A program made the position numbers and the translations under genes. Positions 37,315-47,325 of a stretch of DNA of 53,719 bases are shown here, piece after piece; the first letter of the stretch is position 1; every line of letters starts with the position of its first letter. The stretch is from Gammaproteobacteria bacterium (GTDB lineage Bacteria; Pseudomonadota; Gammaproteobacteria; Burkholderiales; Burkholderiaceae_B). The stretch is from positions 1 to 53,719 of the forward strand of contig JAURJT010000047.1 of the NCBI GenBank assembly GCA_030832095.1, given 5' to 3'. The notes below the pieces were generated by a model. That model was not told the DNA's origin. It made no database searches and saw only the letters and a program-made list of their open reading frames with translations.

Positions 37315-38571
37315 TTAGCGCTTCATCAAATCAAAAAACTCATTGTTGTTCTTGGTTGAACGCATTTTATCCAAGATGAATTCCATCGATTCGACATCGT
37401 CCATATCGTGAATAAACTTGCGTAGTACCCAGACTTTTTGCAACAGATCAGGTTTGATCAACAGCTCTTCACGACGCGTGCCTGACTTGTTCAAATTGAT
37501 GGCTGGGTAAACACGCTTCTCAGCCAAGCGCCGCTCAAGGTGAATCTCAGAGTTGCCTGTACCTTTGAATTCTTCGTAAATCACTTCGTCCATGCGGCTG
37601 CCTGTTTCAATCAAGGCCGTACCGATGATGGTGAGTGACCCACCTTCTTCGAGGTTACGTGCAGCGCCAAAAAACCGCTTAGGTCGTTGCAGTGCATTGG
37701 CGTCAACGCCGCCAGTCAACACCTTGCCCGAGGCCGGAACTACCGTGTTGTAAGCGCGCGCCAGCCGAGTAATCGAATCCAGCAAGATCACGACGTCTTT
37801 TTTCATTTCGACTAGACGCTTCGCTCGTTCGATGACCATCTCTGCGACTTGGACGTGACGGGTTGCAGGTTCGTCAAAGGTTGAGGCCACGACTTCGCCG
37901 CGCACGGTGCGCTGCATCTCGGTCACTTCTTCCGGACGCTCGTCGATCAGCATGACAATCATGACTGCATCAGGAAAGTTGTCAGTAATAGCGTGGGCGA
38001 TGTGTTGCATCATCACCGTTTTGCCTGATTTCGGACTTGCAACGATGAGGCCGCGCTGCCCTTTACCGATCGGCGCAAAAATATCAAGAATGCGACCCGT
38101 CAGGTTTTCTTCACTTTTGATATCACGCTCAAGGGGCATGACTTTATCGGGGTGCAGTGGTGTCAGATTCTCAAACATGATGCGATGCTTAATCGCCTCA
38201 GGGGCAAAGCCGTTGACCTTATCGACTTTGACCAAAGCAAAATAGCGCTCACCATCTTTGGGGGTACGAACTTCGCCCTCGATTGAGTCGCCGGTATACA
38301 AATTAAAGCGACGAATTTGTGAGGGTGAAATATAGATGTCGTCAGTGCTAGCCAAATATGATGTATCGGGCGATCGCAAAAAGCCAAACCCGTCGGGTAA
38401 GACTTCAAGTACGCCATCACCAAAAATTTGTTCGCCTTGTTTCGCCCGCTTTTTCATGATGGCAAACATTAGTTCTTGTTTGCGTAAGCGATTGGCGTTT
38501 TCGATTTCGAGGCCTGCGGCCATTTCGAGCAGCTGCGAAACGTGCTGCGCCTTCAGTTCGTTCAGGTGCAT
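37315..38571 (-). CDS. rho: Transcription termination factor Rho
   Basis: A hexameric RNA-dependent ATPase/helicase that ends transcription. The 418 residues carry the N-terminal helix bundle ([19 protein letters not shown]), the cold-shock-like RNA-binding domain ([24 protein letters not shown]), Walker [17 protein letters not shown], Walker [18 protein letters not shown], and Q/R-loop segments. It follows trxA on the same strand, a common proteobacterial order. The leader carries a hairpin (38664-38684) and about 95 bases of A/G-rich sequence. Confidence 0.97.
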   Translation of the reverse strand: MHLNELKAQHVSQLLEMAAGLEIENANRLRKQELMFAIMKKRAKQGEQIFGDGVLEVLPDGFGFLRSPDTSYLASTDDIYISPSQIRRFNLYTGDSIEGEVRTPKDGERYFALVKVDKVNGFAPEAIKHRIMFENLTPLHPDKVMPLERDIKSEENLTGRILDIFAPIGKGQRGLIVASPKSGKTVMMQHIAHAITDNFPDAVMIVMLIDERPEEVTEMQRTVRGEVVASTFDEPATRHVQVAEMVIERAKRLVEMKKDVVILLDSITRLARAYNTVVPASGKVLTGGVDANALQRPKRFFGAARNLEEGGSLTIIGTALIETGSRMDEVIYEEFKGTGNSEIHLERRLAEKRVYPAINLNKSGTRREELLIKPDLLQKVWVLRKFIHDMDDVESMEFILDKMRSTKNNNEFFDLMKR

Positions 38572-38663
38572 TGATGTCAGTGTAAAAAATTACTTCAAAA
38601 TAGAAGAGGAGGGGGAAAGAACAGTGTTTGGAAACGAACAGCCCGCCTTAAGCGAAGCCAGTG

Positions 38664-38684
38664 GCGAGCCACGAAGGGGCTCGC
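38664..38684. terminator. Hairpin between trxA and rho
   Basis: GCGAGCC and GGCTCGC form a perfect 7-bp stem with a 7-base loop, 14 bases past the trxA stop (minus strand). No T-run follows. It may separate trxA from rho expression or belong to the rho leader. Confidence 0.45.
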
Positions 38685-38697
38685 GCGTGACGGCATC

Positions 38698-39024
38698 TTA
38701 GATCGCGCTGTCTAACCATGCGGTTAATTGGGCTTTTGACAAGGCACCGACTTTGGTGTCAGCAACTTTGCCATCTTTAAATAACATTAGGGTTGGGATA
38801 CCGCGAATGCCAAAGTTACCGGCGGTCGCTTGATTTTCGTCAACATTGAGCTTAGCAACGGTCATTTTGCCGGCGTATTGGGCGGCAACTTCTTCAAGCA
38901 TAGGGGCAATCTGCTTGCAGGGGCCACACCAAGCGGCCCAGTAATCAACCAATACAGGTTGTGAAGATTTGATGACGTCCGCGTCAAAGCTGTCGTCGCT
39001 CACGTTTTTGATGTGTTCGCTCAT
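38698..39024 (-). CDS. trxA: Thioredoxin TrxA
   Basis: A small cytosolic disulfide reductase of 108 residues. The active site is [15 protein letters not shown], with the WCGPC redox pair. [15 protein letters not shown] holds the conserved cis-proline. It lies upstream of rho in the same direction. Position and length match typical proteobacterial TrxA. Confidence 0.97.
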   Translation of the reverse strand: MSEHIKNVSDDSFDADVIKSSQPVLVDYWAAWCGPCKQIAPMLEEVAAQYAGKMTVAKLNVDENQATAGNFGIRGIPTLMLFKDGKVADTKVGALSKAQLTAWLDSAI

Positions 39025-39385
39025 GGTTTTTCTCTAAGAGTGATCGGTCTGGCAAATTGGGAATATTTTTTGCTTTTACGTTTGGCAATGCCGTTCAGCA
39101 TAGTTAGCTGAAACTACATGGGATCAACTTTTTGGATCCTCGTGGTGACTGCGTCGCCACCTGTCTTAATTGCATTAAAGCATAACATCATCTGATTTTG
39201 CTAGGTTTGCGCAGTTTTACGCTGAAACAACTGTGCAGAATAACAACTTGCGGGCAAAGCACGGTTCGCCAACGCAACCCGCAAAGTCGTGTCAGAACCT
39301 CGCTTTGCCGCGGGTTAACCTTTGAAACTGCCTGATTCTGCATTTTCCGTAAAATGGCGCATCTTTTATTGCAATTGGGGATCTC
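39025..39385. other. Divergent intergenic region trxA/parE
   Basis: 361 bases without a gene. A strong short hairpin lies at 39142-39160 (GTGGTGAC-tgc-GTCGCCAC, one G-T wobble). A GGATC/GATCC pair lies just before it. I could not place a convincing -35/-10 pair for either gene. The A/T-rich stretch around 39160-39240 probably contains the promoters. Confidence 0.4.
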
Positions 39386-41347
39386 TTGAGTACTAAGTCT
39401 TACAACGAGTCATCGATTCGGGTGCTGAAAGGCCTTGAACCCGTGCGCCAGCGGCCTGGCATGTATACCCGCACTGAGCACCCCCTTCATATTATTCAAG
39501 AAGTTCTCGATAACGCGGCCGATGAGGCCTTGGCCGGCTTTGGTAAACATATTCAAGTCACGTTGCACACTGACGGCAGCGTGACAGTCGAAGACGATGG
39601 GCGCGGCATCCCGGTTGGCTTGCACCCCGAAGAAAAAGCCCCGGTAGTCGAACTGGTGTTTACACGTCTGCATGCAGGCGGAAAATTCGATAAAAAAGGG
39701 GGCGGTGCTTACGCCTTCTCGGGCGGTTTGCACGGGGTCGGTGTTTCGGTCACCAACGCATTGTCAAAGCGACTTGAATTGGTGGTCTGGCGCGAGGCGG
39801 CGGCGCACCGTATGGTATTTGCCAACGGCGACGTGCTTGAACCGCTTGTCGTGGTCCCTGAGCTCAATCGCAAAAAGTCAGGTACGCGGGTACGTGCGTG
39901 GCCAGATAATAGTTTTTTTGATTCTGGTGTCATCCCTCTCAATGAGTTGATGCATTTGCTGCGCAGTAAAGCCGTATTGATGGCAGGGGTCAAAGTCACT
40001 CTCATCAATGAAAAAACGGGTGATACTCGCAACTGGCAGTATGAAGATGGCTTAGCGGGTTATTTATCCGAGGCGCTTGAAGGGCTTGAGTTGCGTGTGC
40101 CAATGTTTCAGGGCGAGCAATTTGCGCTGGCCGACCATGAAAGCTTTGCACAAGGCGAGGGTGCTCAGTGGGTGGTGGTTTGGGCCGATGAGGGTAACGT
40201 GGTGCGTGAGTCTTACGTCAACCTGATCCCGACTCCGGCAGGGGGCACCCACGAAGCAGGGCTGCGTGAAGGTTTATTCAGCGCAGTCAAAGGATTCGCT
40301 GAACTACATAGTTTGTTGCCCAAAGGCGTCAAACTATTGCCTGAAGATGTGTTTGCTCGTGCCAGTTTTGTGTTGTCTGCCAAAGTGCTAGATCCGCAGT
40401 TTCAAGGCCAGATCAAAGAGCGACTCAATAGCCGCGACGCAGTGCGTTTAGTGGGTGGTTTTGTACGCACCTCACTTGATCTCTGGTTAAACAGTAATGT
40501 TGAGTACGGTAAAAAACTGGCTGAACTCGCGATTCGACAAGCGCAGGCGCGGGCTAAATCTGCGCAAAAAGTTGAAAAGCGTAAAAGCTCGGGCGTGGCC
40601 GTCCTGCCCGGCAAGCTCACTGACTGTGAATCGTCCGACTCCTCGCGCACTGAAGTCTTTCTGGTTGAGGGTGACTCGGCTGGTGGCTCAGCCAAAATGG
40701 GTCGAGATAAAGAATTTCAGGCGGTCTTGCCGTTGCGCGGTAAAGTCTTAAACGCTTGGGAGGTCGATCGTGATCGCCTCTTTGCTAACAACGAAATCCA
40801 CGATATTGCGGTTGCAATTGGCGTTGACCCGCATGGCCCCAAAGACGCGCCTGATTTGTCTGGGCTGCGTTATGGCCGCATCTGTATTCTGTCTGATGCT
40901 GACGTTGATGGTTCGCACATTCAGGTGCTACTGCTGACCCTGTTTTACAAGCATTTTCCGCGGCTCGTTGAATTAGGCCACGTTTATGTGGCGCGTCCTC
41001 CTTTGTTTCGTGTCGATGTCCCGGCGTTGGGCAAACGTCCGGCTCGTAAAATTTACTGCCTAGACACGGGCGAGCTTGAGGTGGTTCAAGACAAGCTTCG
41101 CAAAGAGGGCGTGCGAGAAGGCTCTTGGGATATCAGTCGCTTTAAAGGCTTGGGTGAGATGAGTCCAGTGCAACTCTGGGAAACCACCATGAATCCGGAC
41201 ACGCGTCGGATGTTGCCGGTTGGTTACGGCGCGTTAGCACCCTCAGAGACCACAGCGATGTTTGATATGTTGATGGGCAAAAGTGAATCGGGTGCCCGTC
41301 GTACTTGGCTCGAAGATAAAGGTAATCTTGCAGAGGTTGATATTTAA
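39386..41347 (+). CDS. parE: DNA topoisomerase IV subunit B
   Basis: The ATPase subunit of topoisomerase IV, which separates daughter chromosomes. The 653 residues contain the GHKL ATPase domain (EVLDNAADEALAG, VEDDGRGIPVG, GGLHGVGVSVTNAL) and the Toprim domain (LVEGDSAGGSAKMGRD and ILSDADVDGSHI). The start is a TTG eight bases past a GGGGA Shine-Dalgarno. The lack of a GyrB-type insertion and the adjacent parC support ParE over GyrB. Stop and the parC ATG abut. Confidence 0.95.
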   Translation: MSTKSYNESSIRVLKGLEPVRQRPGMYTRTEHPLHIIQEVLDNAADEALAGFGKHIQVTLHTDGSVTVEDDGRGIPVGLHPEEKAPVVELVFTRLHAGGKFDKKGGGAYAFSGGLHGVGVSVTNALSKRLELVVWREAAAHRMVFANGDVLEPLVVVPELNRKKSGTRVRAWPDNSFFDSGVIPLNELMHLLRSKAVLMAGVKVTLINEKTGDTRNWQYEDGLAGYLSEALEGLELRVPMFQGEQFALADHESFAQGEGAQWVVVWADEGNVVRESYVNLIPTPAGGTHEAGLREGLFSAVKGFAELHSLLPKGVKLLPEDVFARASFVLSAKVLDPQFQGQIKERLNSRDAVRLVGGFVRTSLDLWLNSNVEYGKKLAELAIRQAQARAKSAQKVEKRKSSGVAVLPGKLTDCESSDSSRTEVFLVEGDSAGGSAKMGRDKEFQAVLPLRGKVLNAWEVDRDRLFANNEIHDIAVAIGVDPHGPKDAPDLSGLRYGRICILSDADVDGSHIQVLLLTLFYKHFPRLVELGHVYVARPPLFRVDVPALGKRPARKIYCLDTGELEVVQDKLRKEGVREGSWDISRFKGLGEMSPVQLWETTMNPDTRRMLPVGYGALAPSETTAMFDMLMGKSESGARRTWLEDKGNLAEVDI

Positions 41348-43657
41348 ATGACTGACGGTACTCAACCTGGTTTATTTGATACGAAAGATGACGGTGAATC
41401 GCTAACGCTTGGTCTGTATGCAGAGCAGGCGTATCTCGATTATGCAGTCTCAGTGGTGCGTGGTCGTGCCTTGCCCGATGTGGGTGACGGCCAAAAACCT
41501 GTGCAACGCCGTATTTTGTATGCGATGCAGGCGATGGGCCTGCAATCGGGTGCCAAACCCGTCAAATCTGCACGCGTGGTCGGTGATGTGCTCGGTAAAT
41601 ATCACCCGCATGGTGATCAGGCAGCGTATGACGCTCTGGTGCGTATGGCGCAACAGTTCACTCTGCGCTACCCCCTAATCGATGGTCAGGGTAATTTTGG
41701 TTCACGCGATGGTGATAACGCTGCGGCGATGCGCTACACCGAGGCTCGACTCACGCCCTTTGCTCGCCTATTGCTTGATGAGCTAGACGAAGGCACGGTT
41801 GATTTCGTTCCCAACTACGATGGCAGCCATCAAGAGCCCGACATGTTGCCCGCACGTTTGCCGGTGATGTTGCTCAACGGCGCCTCAGGGATTGCGGTTG
41901 GCATGGCCACAGAAATCCCTTCGCACAATTTGCGTGAGATCGGGCAGGCTTGCGTTGCGCTGCTTAAGCAACCCAATTTGTCTGATGCCGCCTTATTTGA
42001 AATGGTGCCTGGGCCTGATTTTGCGGGTGGCGGACAAATCATTACCGCTGCCGCAGACATTGCACAAATTTATCAAACAGGACGCGGCTCGATCAAAGCA
42101 CGCGCTCGCTGGCAGTTTGAAGAAATGGCGCGCGGTCAGTGGCAATTGGTCGTTCATGAACTGCCCCCAGGGGCCTCATGTCAAAAAGTCCTCGAAGAGA
42201 TCGAAGACCTCACCAATCCAAAAGTCAAAACAGGTAAAAAAGCGCTGACGCCTGAGCAGCAGCAGACCAAGGCCCAAATGCTAGGTCTACTCGATGCCGT
42301 ACGTGACGAGTCGGGTAAAGATGCTGCGGTCAGGCTCGTGTTCGAACCAAAGACGTCGCGGATTGATCGCGACGAGCTGGTCAATACCTTGCTGGCTCAA
42401 ACCAGTATGGAAACCAGTGTCTCGATGAACTTGGTGTGCATCGGCACGGATAAGCGCCCGCGCCAGAAAGGCTTGCGCCAGGCATTACTCGAGTGGATTG
42501 ATTTTCGCACCAGCACAGTCTTACGTCGCACGCAGTATCGCTATGACAAGGTGACGGATCGCATCCATGTGCTCGAAGGTCGCATGTTGGTCTATCTCAA
42601 TGTCGATGAAGTGATCAAAACGATTCGCGAGTCTGACGAGCCACGCCCAGCGCTGATGCAACGTTTCGCGTTGACCGAACGTCAGGCCGATGACATTCTT
42701 GATATGCGCTTACGTCAGTTGGCGCGTCTCGAAGGCTTCAAAATCGAGCAAGAGCTCGCCGATAAGCGTGCTGAACAAGAAAAACTCAAAGAGCTCATCG
42801 AGCAGCCAACAGCGCTTAAGCGCACGGTCGTAAGAGAGATCGAAGCCGATATCAAGACCTATGGAGATGAGCGTCGTACGCTGATCAAGACGGCCGAGCG
42901 GGCGGTGCTTGAGGTCAAAATTATCGACGAGCCTGTTACGGTGATTGTTTCGCAAAAAGGTTGGCTACGCGCCCGACAAGGTCATGGGCACGACGCAGCT
43001 CAGTTTTCATTTAAAGCCGGTGACGATTGTTACGGCATCTTTGAGTGTCGCAGTACTGATACTTTGATTGCGTTTGGCGATAACGGACGCGTCTATTCAG
43101 TGGCCGTCTCGGCGTTGCCTTCGGCGCGCGGTGATGGTGCGCCTGTGACGTCGATGATTGATCTTGAGGCGGGATCGCGCATTGAACATATGGTGGCAGC
43201 CCAAGCAGATTCTGCTTGGTTGTTAGCCACACAGCAAGGTTTTGGCTTTGTCGCCAAAATTTCTGATATGACTAGCCGGCAGCGCGCTGGCAAACAGTTC
43301 GTCACGCTTGAGCCCAAAGACGGTTTGCTGCGCCCAGTACCGATGTTTGCGCAAGCCGTACGGGTGGCGTTTTTGTCGACTCGTGGACGCATGCTGTTGA
43401 TCGAAGCCTCTGAGATCAAAGCCTTGGCCTCAGGCGGGCGGGGTACGATTTTGATGGGGCTTGATGCGCCAGATGTGTTAGCCCAGACGGTTCCGGTGTC
43501 AAAAGCCGGTTTGCGTGTCACTGGAACTTACCGCAATAAACAAGTCGAAGATGTCTTGTCGGGTGCTGAACTCGGCTCGTACCTGTCAAAACGCGCCCGA
43601 AAAGGTAAATTATTAGCTGTTCGCAGTAAAGGGCCCGTACTTTCACCGGTTCTTTAA
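41348..43657 (+). CDS. parC: DNA topoisomerase IV subunit A
   Basis: The DNA cleavage subunit of topoisomerase IV, 769 residues. The catalytic tyrosine is Tyr130 in [11 protein letters not shown]. The winged-helix/QRDR segment reads [16 protein letters not shown], with Gln91 at the position of E. coli ParC Ser80 and Asp95 at that of Glu84. A C-terminal beta-pinwheel domain follows. It starts at once after the parE stop, so the two are made together. No strong terminator is evident in the 126 bases after it. Confidence 0.95.
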   Translation: MTDGTQPGLFDTKDDGESLTLGLYAEQAYLDYAVSVVRGRALPDVGDGQKPVQRRILYAMQAMGLQSGAKPVKSARVVGDVLGKYHPHGDQAAYDALVRMAQQFTLRYPLIDGQGNFGSRDGDNAAAMRYTEARLTPFARLLLDELDEGTVDFVPNYDGSHQEPDMLPARLPVMLLNGASGIAVGMATEIPSHNLREIGQACVALLKQPNLSDAALFEMVPGPDFAGGGQIITAAADIAQIYQTGRGSIKARARWQFEEMARGQWQLVVHELPPGASCQKVLEEIEDLTNPKVKTGKKALTPEQQQTKAQMLGLLDAVRDESGKDAAVRLVFEPKTSRIDRDELVNTLLAQTSMETSVSMNLVCIGTDKRPRQKGLRQALLEWIDFRTSTVLRRTQYRYDKVTDRIHVLEGRMLVYLNVDEVIKTIRESDEPRPALMQRFALTERQADDILDMRLRQLARLEGFKIEQELADKRAEQEKLKELIEQPTALKRTVVREIEADIKTYGDERRTLIKTAERAVLEVKIIDEPVTVIVSQKGWLRARQGHGHDAAQFSFKAGDDCYGIFECRSTDTLIAFGDNGRVYSVAVSALPSARGDGAPVTSMIDLEAGSRIEHMVAAQADSAWLLATQQGFGFVAKISDMTSRQRAGKQFVTLEPKDGLLRPVPMFAQAVRVAFLSTRGRMLLIEASEIKALASGGRGTILMGLDAPDVLAQTVPVSKAGLRVTGTYRNKQVEDVLSGAELGSYLSKRARKGKLLAVRSKGPVLSPVL

Positions 43658-43727
43658 AAGTAGAATCCCGCAGTAACGTTTTACAGCGGTAATGCTCATA
43701 TGGGTGCCGTCCTATCGCCGTACCGTT

Positions 43728-43752
43728 ATTGAGCAGTACCAGCAGTACCGCC
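43728..43752 (+). repeat. Short direct repeat AGCAGTACC x2
   Basis: Two adjacent copies of a 9-base unit lie between parC and the reductase gene, after a related GCCGTACCG. Its function is unknown; it may be chance. Confidence 0.35.
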
Positions 43753-43783
43753 ATTCTTGACTCATTTTTAGGTTAAAGCGATT

Positions 43784-44827
43784 ATGTCGTTTCAAATTAC
43801 GATTCAGCCCAGTCAACACCAGTTTGCCGCAGAGGCCGATAAAAGCGTGCTGGATGCTGCTTTGGCAGCCGGTATCGTCTTACCCTATAGCTGCCGCAGC
43901 GGGGCCTGCTCAACGTGTAAGGCTAAAGTTCTGTCGGGCTCAGTCGAGGCGGGTGCAAGCCCTGCTCAAATTCTCAGTGCCGATGAAATTGAAGCGGGCT
44001 TCACTTTGCTTTGTCAGGCCCGTCCAACCTCTGATCTTGTGATTGAATCGCGTGAATTGCGTCTGGCCTCCGATATCCAGATCCGTAAGATTCCCTCGCG
44101 CGTGACAACGATTCAGCGCCCCACTACAGACGTGGCACTGTTGACGTTGCAATTGCCTGCAACTGAAACGTTTCGTTTTCATGCTGGGCAGTACATCGAA
44201 GTGATTCTTAAAGACGGCAAGCGGCGCAGCTACTCAATGGCCAATCCCCCGCACTCAGCAAGCGCTCTTGAGCTGCATATTCGTCATCTGAGCGGTGGTT
44301 TGTTTACCGATCACGTGTTCGGCGCCGGTGCAACGACCATGAAAGAGCGCGAAATCTTGCGACTCGAAGGGCCCTTCGGCTCATTCTTTTTGCGTGAAGA
44401 TAGTCAATTACCGATTGTCATGCTTGCCAGCGGTACCGGCTTCGCGCCGATTAAGTCAATTGTCGAACACATGGTGCAGCAAAACATTCATCGCCCCGTG
44501 ACTCTTTACTGGGGTGGTCGGCGCCCGGGCGACCTATACATGAACGAATTGGTCGAGCAGTGGGCCAAGACGATTCCCGATTTCACCTACATACCCGTGA
44601 TTTCAGACGCCTTACCTGAAGATGGCTGGATTGGCCGTACCGGCTTCGTCCATCGCGCGGTGATGCAAGACTTTCCGGATCTGAGTGGGTATCAAGTCTA
44701 CGCATGCGGAGCCCCAATCGTGGTTGATTCAGCGCGCCGCGAGTTTGTTGCCGCTTGTAAGCTGCCCGAAGATGCCTTCTTCGCTGATTCATTCACCTCA
44801 GAGGCAGATCTCGCCGCGGTAAAATGA
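43784..44827 (+). CDS. Ferredoxin-domain NAD(P)H oxidoreductase (CDP-6-deoxy-glucoseen reductase-like)
   Basis: A 347-residue flavo-iron-sulfur reductase. An N-terminal plant-type [2Fe-2S] domain (CRSGACSTCKAKV with a further Cys about 30 residues later in TLLCQARP) is followed by the FAD-binding domain (HAGQYIEVILKDGKRRSYSMANPP) and the NAD-binding domain (MLASGTGFAPIKSIVEHM, VYACGAPIVVDSARREF). It passes electrons from NAD(P)H to a partner enzyme. The family includes AscD/Hmp-type reductases; no partner dehydratase or oxygenase is next to it, so the role is open. Confidence 0.85.
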   Translation: MSFQITIQPSQHQFAAEADKSVLDAALAAGIVLPYSCRSGACSTCKAKVLSGSVEAGASPAQILSADEIEAGFTLLCQARPTSDLVIESRELRLASDIQIRKIPSRVTTIQRPTTDVALLTLQLPATETFRFHAGQYIEVILKDGKRRSYSMANPPHSASALELHIRHLSGGLFTDHVFGAGATTMKEREILRLEGPFGSFFLREDSQLPIVMLASGTGFAPIKSIVEHMVQQNIHRPVTLYWGGRRPGDLYMNELVEQWAKTIPDFTYIPVISDALPEDGWIGRTGFVHRAVMQDFPDLSGYQVYACGAPIVVDSARREFVAACKLPEDAFFADSFTSEADLAAVK

Positions 44828-44909
44828 TGTTGAGTGTCAAGAGTGCGCGGTACAAGTGTGATTCAAGTTATTCAACCTTAGTGTTCGACCTTTTAACGGA
44901 ACTTACAGC

Positions 44910-46256
44910 GTGATTTTCTTATCCCGTATTGCAATGATTGTTGGCACCAGCTGTTTACTCGCAGGGCTGGCGCAGGCCAATCCGACTGAGGTGCAGGTTT
45001 GGCATACTTTGACTTCAGTGAACAAATCTGAATTTGAAAAGATTGCCAGGCAGTTTAATAGCGAACAATCTGACGTTAAGGTTGTGTTGAAGGGGTTTGA
45101 TCATCAGGCCGCCTTGCGGGCGCAAGCGACTGCGGCAATGACTGCGCCGGGTGCGGGCAAACCTAACCTCGTGCAGATCGAAGACAACCGTTCGCCCGAA
45201 TTGATTGCGCAGCATAAAAATATCGTTCCACTTTACGATTTGTTGAAGCGCTATCCGATTGCAGATCTCAATTGGTTCTTGCCCCAAACAACTGGTTTCA
45301 TGCGTGACGCGCAAGGTCGGTTGATGGCCTTTCCTTATATGGCTGAAATCCCCGTGATGTTTTATAACGTCGAGGGTTATCAAAAGGCTGGGCTTGATGC
45401 CGCTAAGCCTGCTCGCACGTGGCCTGAACTGCAAAATCATTTGTTGGCCTTGCGTGATAAAGCACACTACGATTGTCCGCTTGGCATCAGCCAACAGGTG
45501 AACACGCATCTTGAAAATCTAGCGCCCATTAACAATGCGGTGTACGTCACTCCTGCGAACGGGCTGGATAGTAAAGCGAAACAACAGCCTGAACTCAATT
45601 TGGCTGACCCGATTTTTATGCGCCACATGTCAATCATGGTGAGCTGGAAGCGCTCAGAACTGCTCACGCAACACAGCAATGGCACCGAAGCAGACGCGCT
45701 GTTTGCTAAAAACAAATGTGCTGTCGTGACCACCACCTCTGGTGCTTTAGGTCAGATGCTCGATGCTCGTGGCCTAAAGTTTGGCATGGCGCCCTTGCCG
45801 TTTTATGATCAGGTGGGTCCCAAAGCAGGTGCACCTTTCGTCAGCGGTGGCGCCTTATGGGCGGTATCAGGTCACACCAAAGAGGCCGAGAAAGCAACGG
45901 TCGCATTTTTGGAGTACCTCTCTAAACCAGTGGTTGCCGCCAACTGGCATCAACGTACTGGGTACTTGCCCTTGACGGATGCAGCATTTCGCGCCGCAAA
46001 TGTGTCGCTTTACGACAAGGTGCCCGGTATTCGATTGCTGGTTGACTCAATGCGCACGGTCAAAGATCAAAATAGTCGCGGTTTTCGTGCACGCAACTAT
46101 CACAGCATTGAACCTATTTTGATTCGTCAGTTTGATGCAGCGTTATCGGGCAACACCCCACCCGTAGCAGCTCTAACGATGGCGCTAGACGAATCACGTC
46201 CGTTGATGCACGATCCAGCGTTGGCCAAGACAGCACCCGCAGCACGAAAAAAATAA
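44910..46256 (+). CDS. Sugar/glycerol-3-phosphate-type ABC binding protein (UgpB-like)
   Basis: A 448-residue periplasmic binding protein of SBP family 1, closest to UgpB. The signal peptide spans about residues 1-23 (cleavage after AQA), then VQVWHTLTSVNKSEFEKIARQF, PNLVQIEDNRSPELI and AFPYMAEIPVMFYNVEGY, with the family's ligand-cleft residues. The start is a GTG. No permease or ATPase genes adjoin it, so it is an orphan; its partners may be elsewhere. A strong terminator follows. Confidence 0.88.
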   Translation: MIFLSRIAMIVGTSCLLAGLAQANPTEVQVWHTLTSVNKSEFEKIARQFNSEQSDVKVVLKGFDHQAALRAQATAAMTAPGAGKPNLVQIEDNRSPELIAQHKNIVPLYDLLKRYPIADLNWFLPQTTGFMRDAQGRLMAFPYMAEIPVMFYNVEGYQKAGLDAAKPARTWPELQNHLLALRDKAHYDCPLGISQQVNTHLENLAPINNAVYVTPANGLDSKAKQQPELNLADPIFMRHMSIMVSWKRSELLTQHSNGTEADALFAKNKCAVVTTTSGALGQMLDARGLKFGMAPLPFYDQVGPKAGAPFVSGGALWAVSGHTKEAEKATVAFLEYLSKPVVAANWHQRTGYLPLTDAAFRAANVSLYDKVPGIRLLVDSMRTVKDQNSRGFRARNYHSIEPILIRQFDAALSGNTPPVAALTMALDESRPLMHDPALAKTAPAARKK

Positions 46257-46340
46257 TCACTGTCAGTCAAACGTTAAGTTAATGACGAGTCAAGCCGCTG
46301 ATCGATCTAGTCGATCCTGTGCATAATGCGTGATCAGTGA

Positions 46341-46373
46341 AAAAAAACGAGACCGTCAGGTCTCGTTTTTTTT
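46341..46373. terminator. Strong intrinsic terminator
   Basis: CGAGACC and GGTCTCG form a 7-bp GC-rich stem with a GTCA tetraloop, followed by eight T and preceded by seven A, so it can work on both strands. It ends the binding-protein transcript and separates it from the pilus operon. Confidence 0.93.
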
Positions 46374-46470
46374 GCGCGCCTTTTTCGTCTATGCGTGAGT
46401 CACACAATTGTGCTGACGGTTGACACCGTTCAAGATCACTCCTTGTTAAATATTTACGGGCGAGTGAGTC

Positions 46471-47325
46471 ATGACAACGCGTGGCACTTGGTTGATGTTT
46501 GTCTTTGTATTGCTCTCTGGGTGCATGGGACCTGTTGGTCGGCCTTGGCCTAGTGAACAGCCGGGTGGCACCAATATTCCGTCTGGCAAGCTTGACTTTG
46601 GCTGGAAGCTGTCAGGTGATCGTGCGGTCGCGCCTCTGCAAGTGTTTTCGGATACATCACGGACTTGGTTGCAATGGCTGCCAGGTCAGATACTGCCGAT
46701 CATCTTGGGTGCGACTGAGCAAGGCGAACAGGTTTTAACCTATCTGCGTCAAGGGCCTTACACCATTATTGACGGGCACTGGCCCGCGTTGCTTTTTCGC
46801 TCTGCACGACAACAGGCGCGCGCGCGGCGTATAGAGGCCCCTTTTGCTTCTTCGAGCACAACGCAACAGTCCGTGTCGCAATATCAGTTGGGCTTGCAAT
46901 CCCCTTTGAGTTCTCAACAACATTCTAGTGCGCATCTGCAGTCAAACTCGCACGCTGCGTCAAGCTCTCAACAGCAATCAGGCTTGCAACAACCCTCAAG
47001 CTCACACCAGCAGTCGACTCAGTCGTCGCGACCATTTTTTACTGTCAGTCATACTGACCTTCATCTTAGACAAGCGTTGATTCGTTGGGCTGGCCTGAGT
47101 GGTTGGCGCTTTGAGCCCGAGCATTGGGCGGTGGATGTCGATATCCCGCTATCGGCCTCGGCAAAGTTTTCAGATGATTTCGTCTCGTCGGTGCAGGCGC
47201 TGCTGGCCTCGACTGAGTTGTCAGATCGCCCCTTGCAACCTTGCTTTTACTCAAATCAGGTATTACGAATCGTGCCAGTCGCTGAGCCCTGCGACCGCAC
47301 CCTGGGCGACGGCACCCCGACATGA
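46471..47325 (+). CDS. Type IVb pilus lipoprotein, PilL/TcpQ-like
   Basis: A 284-residue lipoprotein with a lipobox LLSGC (Cys18). The C-terminal part (about residues 195-270, LRQALIRWAGLSGWRFEPEHW and SSVQALLASTELS) resembles the TcpQ-type domain of PilL proteins, which helps the outer-membrane secretin assemble. A linker of about 60 residues is almost only Ser, Gln and His. It is the first gene of the pil operon here, ends inside the pilN start (four-base overlap) and lies about 100 bases after the terminator. Confidence 0.7.
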   Translation: MTTRGTWLMFVFVLLSGCMGPVGRPWPSEQPGGTNIPSGKLDFGWKLSGDRAVAPLQVFSDTSRTWLQWLPGQILPIILGATEQGEQVLTYLRQGPYTIIDGHWPALLFRSARQQARARRIEAPFASSSTTQQSVSQYQLGLQSPLSSQQHSSAHLQSNSHAASSSQQQSGLQQPSSSHQQSTQSSRPFFTVSHTDLHLRQALIRWAGLSGWRFEPEHWAVDVDIPLSASAKFSDDFVSSVQALLASTELSDRPLQPCFYSNQVLRIVPVAEPCDRTLGDGTPT

